Notes under the pieces: model-generated
What the model was told of the DNA's origin: nothing
Seen by the model: the letters and a program-made list of their open reading frames with translations, nothing else
Database searches by the model: none
Shown here: piece by piece, positions 19,972 to 27,839 of the stretch
Position numbering within the stretch: position 1 is the stretch's first letter
Layout: each line of letters starts with the position of its first letter
Source: Stutzerimonas azotifigens DSM 17556
GTDB taxonomy: Bacteria; Pseudomonadota; Gammaproteobacteria; Pseudomonadales; Pseudomonadaceae
Assembly: GCF_000425625.1 (NCBI RefSeq)
Contig: NZ_AUDU01000045.1
Coordinates: 17,261 to 81,260 of the forward strand
Direction of reading: 5' to 3'
DNA length: 64,000 bases
Position numbers and translations under genes: made by a program

Positions 19972-20997
19972 ATGCTGCACACCGCGGAGCTGAAAGAGGG
20001 ATCGGCTGCCCGCCCCAAGGGCGAAGGGGCGGCCTCGGCGGGCATCGGGCCGCGCTACCTGCTGGCGCTCGGCGCCGGTCTGTTCGGCGCCCTGGGCGCA
20101 TTCTGCCTGTTCCTGGGCGGCCTGAACGCCACCGACAACCTGCCGCCGCCGGCGTTTTCCAACAGCCTGTGCGTGGACGAGAAGCTCAACTTTCTGCGTC
20201 GCCACCCGGTGACCGACCCGGATCTGCTGGTGATCGGCTCGTCGGTGGCCTGGCGGCATTTCGACGGTGCCGCCATCGTCCACGCCTCGCCGGCGACCCG
20301 GCCGCTAAACGGCGCCTTCTGCGGACTGCACGCCAACCAGGCGGTGTACGTCGGCAACTGGCTGCTGGACCGCGAGCCGAGCATCCGGCGGGTGGTGATG
20401 ATCGTCGATCCACAGGACTTCGCCGGCTGCTGGCGGGTGCGCGATGCGGTCTTCGATCGCCGGGACGCCGACGCCTACGTGTACGGCCAGGCGTCGCCCT
20501 GGTGGTACTACGTGCGCTACTTCGCGCCGGTGTCGCTGGTGCGCAACGCCCTGAGCGTGAAGGCCCAGCGCGCCGCGCAGATCGAGATGGACCCGCTGGT
20601 GTTCAGCCGCTACGGCGATGGACCGCTGCAGACGGCGAGCAGCCGCGGGCTGTATTACGGCCACCCCGAGGCGCTGGATCGCAGCTGTTTCGCGGCCCTG
20701 CAATCGCTGGCCACGCGCCTGCACGGCGAGGGCCGCGAGCTGACGGTGGTCTCCACCCCGCTGCATCCGGAGTGGAAGGCCCGGCACGATCCGGACGGGC
20801 TGTTCCTCGCCGACTTCGACAGCCGCCTGCTCGGCTCGCTGAAAGGCACGCCGGCGCAGTACTGGAATGCCGACCGCGAGTGGAACGCCTCGACCGACGC
20901 CTTCGTCGACGCCATCCACCTGCGCTGGTCGGCGGCGCGGGATTTCTCGGTGGCGCTGGCGCAGCAGCTCTACGGGGCGCGGGCCGGGATGGACTGA
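19972..20997 (+). CDS. Membrane-anchored SGNH-hydrolase-like protein
   Basis: A 341-residue protein with a cytoplasmic N-terminus of about 27 residues, one membrane anchor (about 29-51) and an extracytoplasmic domain. The block DLLVIGSSVAWRHFDG supplies the GSS nucleophile region (S90/S91) and DAIHLRWS the catalytic Asp-His pair (D313, H316), the arrangement of SGNH/GDSL-fold acyl transferases and esterases. By position it is the counterpart of DltD, AlgX/AlgJ or PatB, which receive the acyl group from an MBOAT partner and pass it to the glycan, or remove it. No polysaccharide biosynthesis genes adjoin, so the acceptor is unknown. The exact family was not identified. Confidence 0.7.
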   Translation: MLHTAELKEGSAARPKGEGAASAGIGPRYLLALGAGLFGALGAFCLFLGGLNATDNLPPPAFSNSLCVDEKLNFLRRHPVTDPDLLVIGSSVAWRHFDGAAIVHASPATRPLNGAFCGLHANQAVYVGNWLLDREPSIRRVVMIVDPQDFAGCWRVRDAVFDRRDADAYVYGQASPWWYYVRYFAPVSLVRNALSVKAQRAAQIEMDPLVFSRYGDGPLQTASSRGLYYGHPEALDRSCFAALQSLATRLHGEGRELTVVSTPLHPEWKARHDPDGLFLADFDSRLLGSLKGTPAQYWNADREWNASTDAFVDAIHLRWSAARDFSVALAQQLYGARAGMD

Positions 20998-21003
20998 AGG
21001 GCG

Positions 21004-21035
21004 GGCGCCGGGGCCCGGTGCGGGCTCTCGGCGCC
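21004..21035. terminator. GC-rich hairpin between convergent genes
   Basis: A 7-bp perfect stem GGCGCCG/CGGCGCC (21004-21010 with 21029-21035), partly extended by G-U pairs, lies in the 51-base gap between the SGNH gene and the convergent SAF-domain gene. It has no U-tract, so it is a weak candidate for a bidirectional terminator. Confidence 0.4.
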
Positions 21036-21048
21036 GGGGTGGAAGGGC

Positions 21049-22263
21049 TCAGCTGGTATGCGCGCAGCGCTCCGGCGCGTCCCAGTCGCCGTTCGGCGCC
21101 GGCGGCTCGCCAAGCGCGCGGCGCTGCTGCAGGACGATGTCCAGCGCGCGGCTGGGCAGCAGGTCGACGTCGTCGAAGGTGATCAACTGGCCGGGTTCCA
21201 CGGCGCGCTTGAGCGCGGTCTTGCGCAGCAGGCCGATCGGCACGTGATCCGGGTGGTCGGCCAGGCGCAGGGCCTCGCCGCGGAACTGGAAGCCGCCGAT
21301 GCCGCGCTCGACCAGCTCGCCCGGCTTCATCGCGCGCTTGGCGATGGCGCCCACGCCGAGGGTCGGCGTGGTGGAGTTGTTCAGCAGCACGCCGCCGCCG
21401 GCGAACACCCGGCGGATGGTCTTGCCCACCTCCAGCGAGCAGAGGTGGAAGGGCCGGGTCAGCACGTAGTAGGGGCCGGGGCCGAGCTTGAAGTACTCCA
21501 GCGCCGGCGCCTGGTCCTCGTCGTGGCGGCAGACCAGGAACACGCCGCCGGCCGGGTAGCCGTCGGGCACCACGTAGTCCACCAGCGGCTGGCCGAGGCC
21601 CTCGGCGATCAGGCCCAGGGCGTTGGCACTGTGGGTCAGGTCGCTGGAGCTCATGCCTTCGAGCCCCTGGCGGCTGATGGTGGCGCCGAAGCCGTTGCCG
21701 ACCACCACCTGTTCGATCTGTACCTTGGTGCCGTCGGTGAAGGAGGTGGTCTGCTCGACGCTGATGCCCTGGCGCCTGGCCCAGTAGGCCATCTCCTCCG
21801 GAGTCGGGTTGTGGTTGAGGAAGCCCTTCATGTTGCCGTAGACCAGCGGGCGGAAGCCCATCTGCATGGCGTCCTCGTGCAGCGCGGCGAGCGAGCCGGG
21901 CTGGTCGCCCTCGGCCTCGGTCAGCAGCCCCTTGCCGGCCAGGTAGGAGCCGGTGGTGACCTGCAGTTCGGCGTTCACCGTGACCACCGGCAGGCCGGCC
22001 TCGAAGGCGCGCTCGATCACCTCGGTGCCGAAGAACACGTCCCCGGTGCACTCGACGATCAGGTCGGAGTGATCGATCAGCTCGTCGATCGAGTTGGTCA
22101 GCGCTTCCGGCAGCGGGAAACCGTCCAGGTCGGCGATGCGCCGGCGGGTGAGGACGCGGGTGAGTTCCAGGTCCGGGCAGTGGCGCATCAACAGCCTGAC
22201 GAGGGCGTGGGAAATCATCCCTGTGCCTGAGATGCCGACTCTTCTTGTGTTTGTGCTGGACAT
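21049..22263 (-). CDS. NAD(P)-dependent oxidoreductase with C-terminal SAF domain (COG4091-like)
   Basis: A 404-residue protein. The N-terminus RRVGISGTGMISHALVRLL is a Rossmann nucleotide-binding fold resembling homoserine dehydrogenase and DapB. The middle carries FTDGTKVQIEQ and GGGVLLNNST. The last 80 residues have the SAF pattern (AIAKRAMKPGELVERG ... RAVEPGQLITFDDVDL). Proteins of this plan are annotated as predicted homoserine dehydrogenases with a SAF domain, but their substrate is unknown. It lies 107 bases downstream of the RmlD-like gene on the same strand and is convergent with the acyltransferase operon. Confidence 0.75.
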   Translation of the reverse strand: MSSTNTRRVGISGTGMISHALVRLLMRHCPDLELTRVLTRRRIADLDGFPLPEALTNSIDELIDHSDLIVECTGDVFFGTEVIERAFEAGLPVVTVNAELQVTTGSYLAGKGLLTEAEGDQPGSLAALHEDAMQMGFRPLVYGNMKGFLNHNPTPEEMAYWARRQGISVEQTTSFTDGTKVQIEQVVVGNGFGATISRQGLEGMSSSDLTHSANALGLIAEGLGQPLVDYVVPDGYPAGGVFLVCRHDEDQAPALEYFKLGPGPYYVLTRPFHLCSLEVGKTIRRVFAGGGVLLNNSTTPTLGVGAIAKRAMKPGELVERGIGGFQFRGEALRLADHPDHVPIGLLRKTALKRAVEPGQLITFDDVDLLPSRALDIVLQQRRALGEPPAPNGDWDAPERCAHTS

Positions 22264-22370
22264 GACGGTTTCCGTACGCGGGGCCTCTGCATGAGACCGT
22301 GCGGGACGGCAAAGGGTTTCCGCCGATCTGGCATCTGGCCAGTCCGGTGTCGAACGGGCGGGAAGGGCAC

Positions 22371-23309
22371 TCATCGGTAGACCCGGTAGGGCACCCGGCT
22401 GGGTGCGGGGTGGAAGGGCCTGGCCGGCAGCTCGCCGAGCAGCTGGATCACGTGCGGCAGCTCGTTGCGCCAGGAGCGGGGAACGATGCCGAAGGTGCGC
22501 TCGATGCGCTCGCAGTCGAGTACCGACCAGGCCGGGCGCGGGGCCCGGCGCGGCAGCCGCTCGCTGGAGATCGGCCAGACGCGCGGACTGCGGGACAGCA
22601 GACCGTGCCGAACGGCCTGCTCGAAGATGGCCACGGCGAAGGCGTGCCAGGAGCAGGGTTCGCGGCTGCAGTAGTGATAGGTGCCCCACTCGAGCGAGCC
22701 CAGCAGCTGGTAGCGGTGCGCCAGCTGGACCAGCACCCGGGCGATGCTCTGCGCGCGGGTCGGGCAGCCGATCTGGTCGTCCACCACGAACAGTTCGTTG
22801 GCCTTGCCGCCGAGCTTGAGCATGGTCTTGACGAAGTTGTTGCCGTACAGGCCATAGACCCAGCTGGTGCGCAGGATCAGGTGCTGCTCGTGGGTGGTCT
22901 GGATCGCCTGCTCGCCGGCCAGGCGGGTGGCCCCGTAGACACCGGTCGGCTCGGTCGGATCGGTCTCGCGCAGCGGCCGTCCCGGGGCGCCAGAGAACAC
23001 GTAGTCGCTGGAGACGTGGAACAGCGGAATGCCGAAGGAAGCCGCGGCGCGCGCCAGGTTGCCCGGGCCGCGGGCGTTGACCGCGCGAGCCTGGGCCACC
23101 TCGGCTTCGGCATGGTCGAGGTTGGTGTAGGCAGCGGCATTGATCAGCAGGTCCGGGCGGTGGCGCGCCAGCGCCGTGTCGACCTGGTCGCTGCGGGTGA
23201 TGTCCAGGGCGTCGTGGCCCATGGCGATCGCCTGGTAGCCGAGGCTCGCCGCCTGCACCACCAGGGCCTGGCCGACCTGGCCGCCGGCACCGCAGACGAG
23301 CAGCTTCAT
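22371..23309 (-). CDS. RmlD-like sugar-nucleotide reductase (SDR family)
   Basis: A 312-residue extended SDR protein with the family look of dTDP-4-dehydrorhamnose reductase: GAGGQVGQ near the N-terminus, NAAAYTNLDHAE, SSDYVFSG and the C-terminal substrate domain. The catalytic Tyr-x-x-x-Lys motif reads YGATR, so the lysine is replaced by arginine. RmlA, B and C are absent nearby, so it is not part of a rhamnose operon. Because of the altered motif and the context, its substrate may differ from dTDP-4-keto-rhamnose. It is probably co-transcribed with the SAF-domain oxidoreductase. Confidence 0.75.
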   Translation of the reverse strand: MKLLVCGAGGQVGQALVVQAASLGYQAIAMGHDALDITRSDQVDTALARHRPDLLINAAAYTNLDHAEAEVAQARAVNARGPGNLARAAASFGIPLFHVSSDYVFSGAPGRPLRETDPTEPTGVYGATRLAGEQAIQTTHEQHLILRTSWVYGLYGNNFVKTMLKLGGKANELFVVDDQIGCPTRAQSIARVLVQLAHRYQLLGSLEWGTYHYCSREPCSWHAFAVAIFEQAVRHGLLSRSPRVWPISSERLPRRAPRPAWSVLDCERIERTFGIVPRSWRNELPHVIQLLGELPARPFHPAPSRVPYRVYR

Positions 23310-23720
23310 GGCCGGGCCTCGTGCGGCTGGCGAACGTCGGGCAGGCGGTGGGAAAGCGGGATCGGGCGCATGGTTCGGTCTCTACGGGGCGAGGAACGTT
23401 GCCTATCGCCGGAGGGCTGTCTCACAGACCGCGACCAGGGGGCGCGGTTCAGCCGCCGGATGCGCCATCGTTGACCGGCGGGCCCCGGCTCGCAGGCCCC
23501 CGGTGGCGAGCCAGAGCGTCCGTCTGCCCCAAAAAGGTGAGCAAAAAATCCTTTCCGCCTGCATCTGGTGCAATCCAGCCCCCGCAGCGTTCGACGACCT
23601 TCGCTCGGCGCCGGCTGCAATACGCCGCTTCGCTTGGCAGCCTCGAAGCGGCGCCCCAGGCCGATGCGGACGCAATCGTCGTCTCCCCGTCGCGCGGCCA
23701 TCGCGGCGTTGGAAAAGAAC

Positions 23721-23737
23721 CTGGCACGCATGCTGCT
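23721..23737 (+). promoter_or_regulatory. Sigma-54 (RpoN) promoter of the nirBD operon
   Basis: The sequence CTGGCACGCATGCTGCT matches the -24/-12 consensus at 15 of 17 positions, with the invariant GG (23723-23724) and GC (23735-23736) separated by exactly ten bases. Transcription would start near 23747, leaving a leader of about 210 bases. This fits NtrC-dependent control of nitrite assimilation. Confidence 0.72.
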
Positions 23738-23817
23738 ACGTCCATCCCGTCCCGGTCTCGCCCGGGATGTCCCGAACGATCTCATCGATCGCAGGCTGCG
23801 GCCCGGGACCGGCGGAT

Positions 23818-23877
23818 CGGACAGCGTGGTCCGGTTGATCGCCCCACCACAATCCAGACATCAGGCAAAGGCGCCTG
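23818..23877 (+). promoter_or_regulatory. Tandem hexaloop hairpins of the ANTAR (NasT) antitermination type
   Basis: Hairpin P1 has stem CGGAC/GTCCG (23818-23822, 23829-23833) closing the six-base loop AGCGTG. Hairpin P2 has stem CAGGC/GCCTG (23862-23866, 23873-23877) closing AAAGGC. Both loops have A at position 1 and G at position 4, the hallmark recognised by ANTAR-domain antiterminators such as NasT and NasR. The 3' arm of P2 is part of the 5' arm of the terminator that follows, so P2 and the terminator exclude each other. In the presence of nitrate or nitrite, NasT would stabilise P2 and let transcription pass into nirB. Confidence 0.82.
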
Positions 23878-23910
23878 GAGCCACTCGCTGGCTCCGGGCG
23901 CTTTTTTTTT
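23871..23910 (+). terminator. Leader terminator (attenuator) before nirB
   Basis: A 13-bp stem (23871-23883 with 23889-23901, one G-U pair, five-base loop CTCGC) is followed by nine T at 23902-23910, an excellent intrinsic terminator placed 50 bases before the nirB start. Its 5' arm shares bases 23873-23877 with hairpin P2. By default it should stop transcription of the operon. Confidence 0.92.
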
Positions 23911-23960
23911 GCGTTTTAGCCAGCCTCGCTGGCGGCGGCATCGAATCGAGAGGAACGGCT

Positions 23961-26519
23961 ATGAACTCCATCGTCACGTCGATCAAGAGCGAACGGCTGG
24001 TCATCGTCGGCAACGGCATGGTCGGCCATCACTGCGTCGAGCAACTGATCGAGCGCGGCGTGACCGGCCGCTGCGAAGTTCACCTGTTCGGCGAAGAGCG
24101 CCAGCGCGCCTACGACCGCGTGCACCTGTCCGAGTACTTCGGCGGTCGCGACGCCGACTCGCTGGCTCTGTGCGAGGCCGATTACTACGCCCGCCACGGC
24201 GTGCAGGCCCACCTCGGGGTGCAGGTGCTTCAGATCGACCGCGCCCGCCGCGAGGTGGTGACCTGCGAAGGTCGCCAGCCCTACGACAGGCTCATCCTGG
24301 CCACCGGTTCCTATCCCTTCGTGCCGCCGATCGCCGGCGCCGAGGGCAATTCGCGGCTGGTCTACCGCACCCTCGACGACCTCGACGCCATCCGCGCCGC
24401 CGCACAGGGCGCGCGCCGTGGCGTGGTGGTCGGCGGTGGGCTGCTCGGTCTGGAGGCGGCCAATGCGCTCAAATCCCTGGGCCTGGAAGCCCACGTGGTC
24501 GAATTCGCGCCGCGGCTGATGCCGGTGCAGCTCGACGCCGAGGGCGGAGCGGCGCTCAAGGCGCGCATCGAGGCGCTGGGCGTCGGCGTGCACCTGTCGC
24601 GCGCCACCCAGGAGATCGTCATCGGTGAGGAATACGCCTACCGCATGAACTTCCAGGACGGCGAGTTCCTGGAAACCGACCTGATCGTCTTCTCCGCCGG
24701 CATCCGCCCGCAGGACGCCCTGGCCCGCGCCGCCGGGCTGGAGCTGGGCGCGCGCGGCGGGGTGGCGGTGGACAACGACTGCCGTACCTCGGACCCGGCC
24801 ATCTACGCCGTCGGCGAATGCGCCGCCTGGAACGGCAGCGTGTTCGGCCTGGTCGCCCCCGGCTACAGCATGGCCCGCACCGTCGCCGCGCAGCTGGCCG
24901 GCGAGGCGCACGCGCCCTTCACCGGTGCCGACATGTCCACCAAGCTCAAGCTGTTGGGCGTGGACGTCGGCTCCATCGGCGACGCCCAGGGCGCCACCCC
25001 GGGCAGCAAGAGCTACCGTTTCATCGACGAGGCCAGCGCCAGCTACCGCCGCCTGGTGGTCTCGCCGGACGGCAAGACGGTGATCGGCGCCGTGCTGGTC
25101 GGCGACAACAGCTACTACGACACCCTGCTGCAGTACGCGCAGAACGGCATCAGGCTGCCGGCCGAACCCTCGGGCCTGATCCTGCCAGTCGGCGAGGGCG
25201 CCCCGGCGCTCGGCGCCGATGCGCTGCCGGACACCGCGACCATTTGCTCCTGCCACAACGTCAGCAAGGGCGCGGTGTGCTGCCAGGTCGACGCCGGTGT
25301 CATCGACCTCGGCGAACTCAAGGCCGCGACCAAGGCCGCCACCGGCTGCGGCGGCTGCGCGGCGCTCCTGAAGCAGGTCTTCGAGCACGAGCTCAGCGCC
25401 CGTGGCGTCGAGGTGGACAAGAGCCTGTGCGAGCACTTCGCCCATACCCGTCAGGCGCTCTACGGCATCGTGCGCGTCGAGGGCATCAGGAGTTTCGAGG
25501 AACTGCTTGCCAGGCACGGGCGCGGGCACGTGGGCTGCGATATCTGCAAGCCGGCGGTGGGCTCGATCCTCGCCTCCTGCTGGAACCAGCCGATCACCGA
25601 TCCGGCGCTGATTCCGTTGCAGGACACCAACGATACATTCATGGCGAACATGCAGAAGAACGGCACCTACTCCATCGTGCCGCGCATTGCCGGTGGCGAG
25701 ATCACCCCCGACAAGCTCATCGTGCTCGGCGAGGTGGCGAAGAAATACGACCTCTACACCAAGATCACCGGCGGCCAGCGCATCGACCTGTTCGGCGCCC
25801 AGCTGCACCAGCTGCCGGACATCTGGGGCGAGCTGATCGCCGCCGGCTTCGAGACCGGCCACGCCTACGGCAAGAGCCTGCGCACGGTGAAATCCTGCGT
25901 CGGCAGCACCTGGTGCCGCTACGGCGTGCAGGACAGCGTCGGCATGGCGCTGTTCCTGGAGAACCGCTACAAGGGCCTGCGCGCCCCGCACAAGATCAAG
26001 TTCGCCGTCAGCGGTTGTACCCGCGAATGCGCGGAGGCGCAAAGCAAGGACGTCGGCGTGATCGCCACCGACAAGGGCTGGAACCTCTACGTCGCCGGCA
26101 ACGGCGGCATGCGCCCGCGCCACGCGGAGCTGCTGGCCACCGACCTCGATGACGAGACCCTGGTGCGCTACATCGACCGCTTCCTGATGTTCTACGTGCG
26201 CACCGCCGACCGCCTGCAGCGCACCTCGGTCTGGCGCGAGTCGCTCGAAGGCGGGCTGGACTACCTGAAGGAAGTGATCGTCGCGGACAGCCTGAACCTC
26301 GCCGCCGAGCTCGAGGCGCAGATGCAGCACGTGGTCGACACCTACGAATGCGAGTGGGCCAATGCGCTCAAGGACGAGGAGAAGCTCAAGCGCTTCCGCA
26401 CCTTCGTCAACGACGCGCGCCCCGACCCGGACATCCATTTCGTCAAGGAGCGCGGACAGCGTCGCCCGGCCCGCGCTTCCGAACTCCATCTCATCCCCGT
26501 TGCCGAGGAGGTCGTCTGA
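23961..26519 (+). CDS. nirB: Assimilatory nitrite reductase (NAD(P)H) large subunit
   Basis: Cytoplasmic siroheme enzyme that reduces nitrite to ammonium. It has 852 residues from ATG 23961, preceded by an AGAGGA ribosome site. An N-terminal FAD/NAD(P)H domain (IVGNGMVGHH) is followed by a BFD-like [2Fe-2S] domain (C429, C431 in ICSCHN, and GCGGC near 466) and the sulfite/nitrite reductase domain. C646, C652, C686 and C690 (CX5C...CX3C) hold the 4Fe-4S cluster and siroheme. The nirD start overlaps its stop codon. The operon lacks the nitrate reductase and uroporphyrinogen methyltransferase genes often found with it. Control is by the leader described above. Confidence 0.98.
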   Translation: MNSIVTSIKSERLVIVGNGMVGHHCVEQLIERGVTGRCEVHLFGEERQRAYDRVHLSEYFGGRDADSLALCEADYYARHGVQAHLGVQVLQIDRARREVVTCEGRQPYDRLILATGSYPFVPPIAGAEGNSRLVYRTLDDLDAIRAAAQGARRGVVVGGGLLGLEAANALKSLGLEAHVVEFAPRLMPVQLDAEGGAALKARIEALGVGVHLSRATQEIVIGEEYAYRMNFQDGEFLETDLIVFSAGIRPQDALARAAGLELGARGGVAVDNDCRTSDPAIYAVGECAAWNGSVFGLVAPGYSMARTVAAQLAGEAHAPFTGADMSTKLKLLGVDVGSIGDAQGATPGSKSYRFIDEASASYRRLVVSPDGKTVIGAVLVGDNSYYDTLLQYAQNGIRLPAEPSGLILPVGEGAPALGADALPDTATICSCHNVSKGAVCCQVDAGVIDLGELKAATKAATGCGGCAALLKQVFEHELSARGVEVDKSLCEHFAHTRQALYGIVRVEGIRSFEELLARHGRGHVGCDICKPAVGSILASCWNQPITDPALIPLQDTNDTFMANMQKNGTYSIVPRIAGGEITPDKLIVLGEVAKKYDLYTKITGGQRIDLFGAQLHQLPDIWGELIAAGFETGHAYGKSLRTVKSCVGSTWCRYGVQDSVGMALFLENRYKGLRAPHKIKFAVSGCTRECAEAQSKDVGVIATDKGWNLYVAGNGGMRPRHAELLATDLDDETLVRYIDRFLMFYVRTADRLQRTSVWRESLEGGLDYLKEVIVADSLNLAAELEAQMQHVVDTYECEWANALKDEEKLKRFRTFVNDARPDPDIHFVKERGQRRPARASELHLIPVAEEVV

Positions 26520-26902
26520 TGAGCCAGCCCACCGCCGTACGTGTCGAGTCCCCATCCGCCCGCGCCGCCCACTGGCGCCCGCTGTGCAGCCGCCGCGACC
26601 TGGTCGCCAACTCCGGCGTGGTCGCCTGGCTCGACGGCGAGCAGGTGGCGCTGTTCCACCTGCCCGACAGCGAGACCGGCGAGCAGGTGTTCGCCATCGC
26701 CAACAAGGACCCGAAATCCGGTGCCAACGTGATTGGCCGCGGCCTCCTCGGCCAGCTCAAGGGCGACCTGGTGATCGCTTCGCCGCTGTACAAGCAGCAC
26801 TTCCGCCTGGCCGACGGCGGTTGCCTCGAATATCCCGAGCAGCGCCTTAAGGTCTGGCCGGTGCGGCTCAACGGCGATGCCGTGGAAGTCGGCATCGAGT
26901 GA
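26519..26902 (+). CDS. nirD: Nitrite reductase small subunit NirD
   Basis: A 127-residue Rieske-fold partner of NirB, coupled to it by a one-base stop/start overlap (TGATG). The core ANSGVVAWLDGEQVALFHLP and the final FRLADGGCLEYPEQRLKVWPV are typical. As in many NirD proteins, the Cys/His ligands of a true Rieske cluster are missing, so the role is structural rather than electron transfer. Confidence 0.95.
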   Translation: MSQPTAVRVESPSARAAHWRPLCSRRDLVANSGVVAWLDGEQVALFHLPDSETGEQVFAIANKDPKSGANVIGRGLLGQLKGDLVIASPLYKQHFRLADGGCLEYPEQRLKVWPVRLNGDAVEVGIE

Positions 26903-26971
26903 CGAACGAGGCCCGGACGGTCCGGGCCGGCGAATTCCCTTTTTAAACAGTCAATACCCCGGAGACATTCC

Positions 26972-27784
26972 ATGTCCTACATCGTCCCCTCGGAGTTCGC
27001 CACCAAGATGGTGGACGCCGGCGAATCGAAGATCTTCATGTCCACCCGCGACACCCTGATCCGCGCCTACATGGCCGGCGCCATCCTCGCCCTGGCGGCG
27101 GTATTCGCCGTGACCATCACCGTGCAGACCGGCGAGCCGCTGGTCGGCGCCATGCTCTTCCCGGTGGGCTTCGTCATGCTCTACCTGATGGGCTTCGACC
27201 TGCTCACCGGCGTCTTCGTGCTGGCGCCGCTGGCGCTGCTGGACCGCCGCCCGGGCGTGACCGTCAAGGGCGTGCTGCGCAACTGGGGCCTGGTGTTCGT
27301 CGGCAACTTCGTCGGCGCGCTGACCGTGGCGGTGATGATGGCCTTCGTCTTCACCATGGGCTTTTCCACCGAGCCCGGCGCGGTCGGCGAGAAGCTCTCC
27401 AGCATCGGCGAGGCGCGCACCCTGGGTTATGCCGAGTACGGCCTGGCCGGCTGGCTGACCATCTTCATCCGCGGCATGCTGTGCAACTGGATGGTGTCCA
27501 TGGGCGTGGTCGGGGCGATGATCTCCACCAACGTCAGCGGCAAGGTCATCGCCATGTGGATGCCGATCATGCTGTTCTTCTACATGGCCTTCGAGCACTC
27601 GGTGGTGAACATGTTTCTGTTCCCGACCGCCATGCTCATGGGCGGCGACTTTTCGATCATGGACTACATGATCTGGAACGAAATCCCCACGGCACTGGGC
27701 AACCTGGTCGGCGGCCTGGCCTTCACCGGCCTGACCCTCTACGCCACCCACGTGCGCACCGGCGCCAAGCGCGTCGCCGCCTGA
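26972..27784 (+). CDS. nirC: Formate/nitrite transporter family channel (NirC-like)
   Basis: A 270-residue inner-membrane protein with six membrane segments, typical of FNT pentameric channels. Its position 69 bases after nirD indicates nitrite uptake or export rather than formate transport. FNT features are the N-terminal helix MSYIVPSEFATKM and the internal repeat whose second half includes RGMLCNWMVSMGV. A small hairpin follows the gene, before the kinase gene. Confidence 0.88.
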   Translation: MSYIVPSEFATKMVDAGESKIFMSTRDTLIRAYMAGAILALAAVFAVTITVQTGEPLVGAMLFPVGFVMLYLMGFDLLTGVFVLAPLALLDRRPGVTVKGVLRNWGLVFVGNFVGALTVAVMMAFVFTMGFSTEPGAVGEKLSSIGEARTLGYAEYGLAGWLTIFIRGMLCNWMVSMGVVGAMISTNVSGKVIAMWMPIMLFFYMAFEHSVVNMFLFPTAMLMGGDFSIMDYMIWNEIPTALGNLVGGLAFTGLTLYATHVRTGAKRVAA

Positions 27785-27793
27785 TCCCTTGCA

Positions 27794-27826
27794 GGCGCCC
27801 CGGCCTTCGCGCAGGGCCGGGGCGCC
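27794..27826 (+). promoter_or_regulatory. Perfect 12-bp hairpin between nirC and the kinase gene
   Basis: Arms at 27794-27805 and 27815-27826 are exact reverse complements (GGCGCCCCGGCC) around a nine-base loop. No T-tract follows, so it is more likely an mRNA stabiliser or a partial terminator that lowers expression of the kinase gene than a full terminator. It ends 13 bases before the kinase start codon. Confidence 0.6.
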
Positions 27827-27839
27827 GTCGTGTCCGCAC

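Larger units (their letters stand above)
23310..23960. other. Long regulatory region upstream of nirB
   Basis: The 651 bases separate the divergent rmlD-like and nirB genes. The nirB-proximal part holds a sigma-54-type promoter, two hexaloop hairpins and a terminator (separate entries). Further up, a TGGTGCA half-site at 23566-23572 lies about 157 bases before the promoter and could be part of an NtrC site, but I see no full palindrome. No convincing small gene is visible. Confidence 0.6.

Noticed and set aside
23561-23572. Full NtrC binding site upstream of nirB
   Set aside because: Only the TGGTGCA half-site is good; the other half does not match the palindrome at the right distance.
23306-23785. 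159-codon minus-strand frame between rmlD and nirB
   Set aside because: Rich in Arg, Ser and Gly with no family resemblance. It overlaps the sigma-54 promoter and the rmlD start region.
23916-26555. Long minus-strand frame opposite nirB
   Set aside because: Antisense to nirB, which has all Fe-S and siroheme cysteines. The frame also runs across the leader terminator.
27794-27826. Intrinsic terminator ending the nirBD-nirC operon
   Set aside because: The stem is perfect but no T-tract follows and the kinase gene starts 13 bases later. It is recorded as a regulatory hairpin instead.
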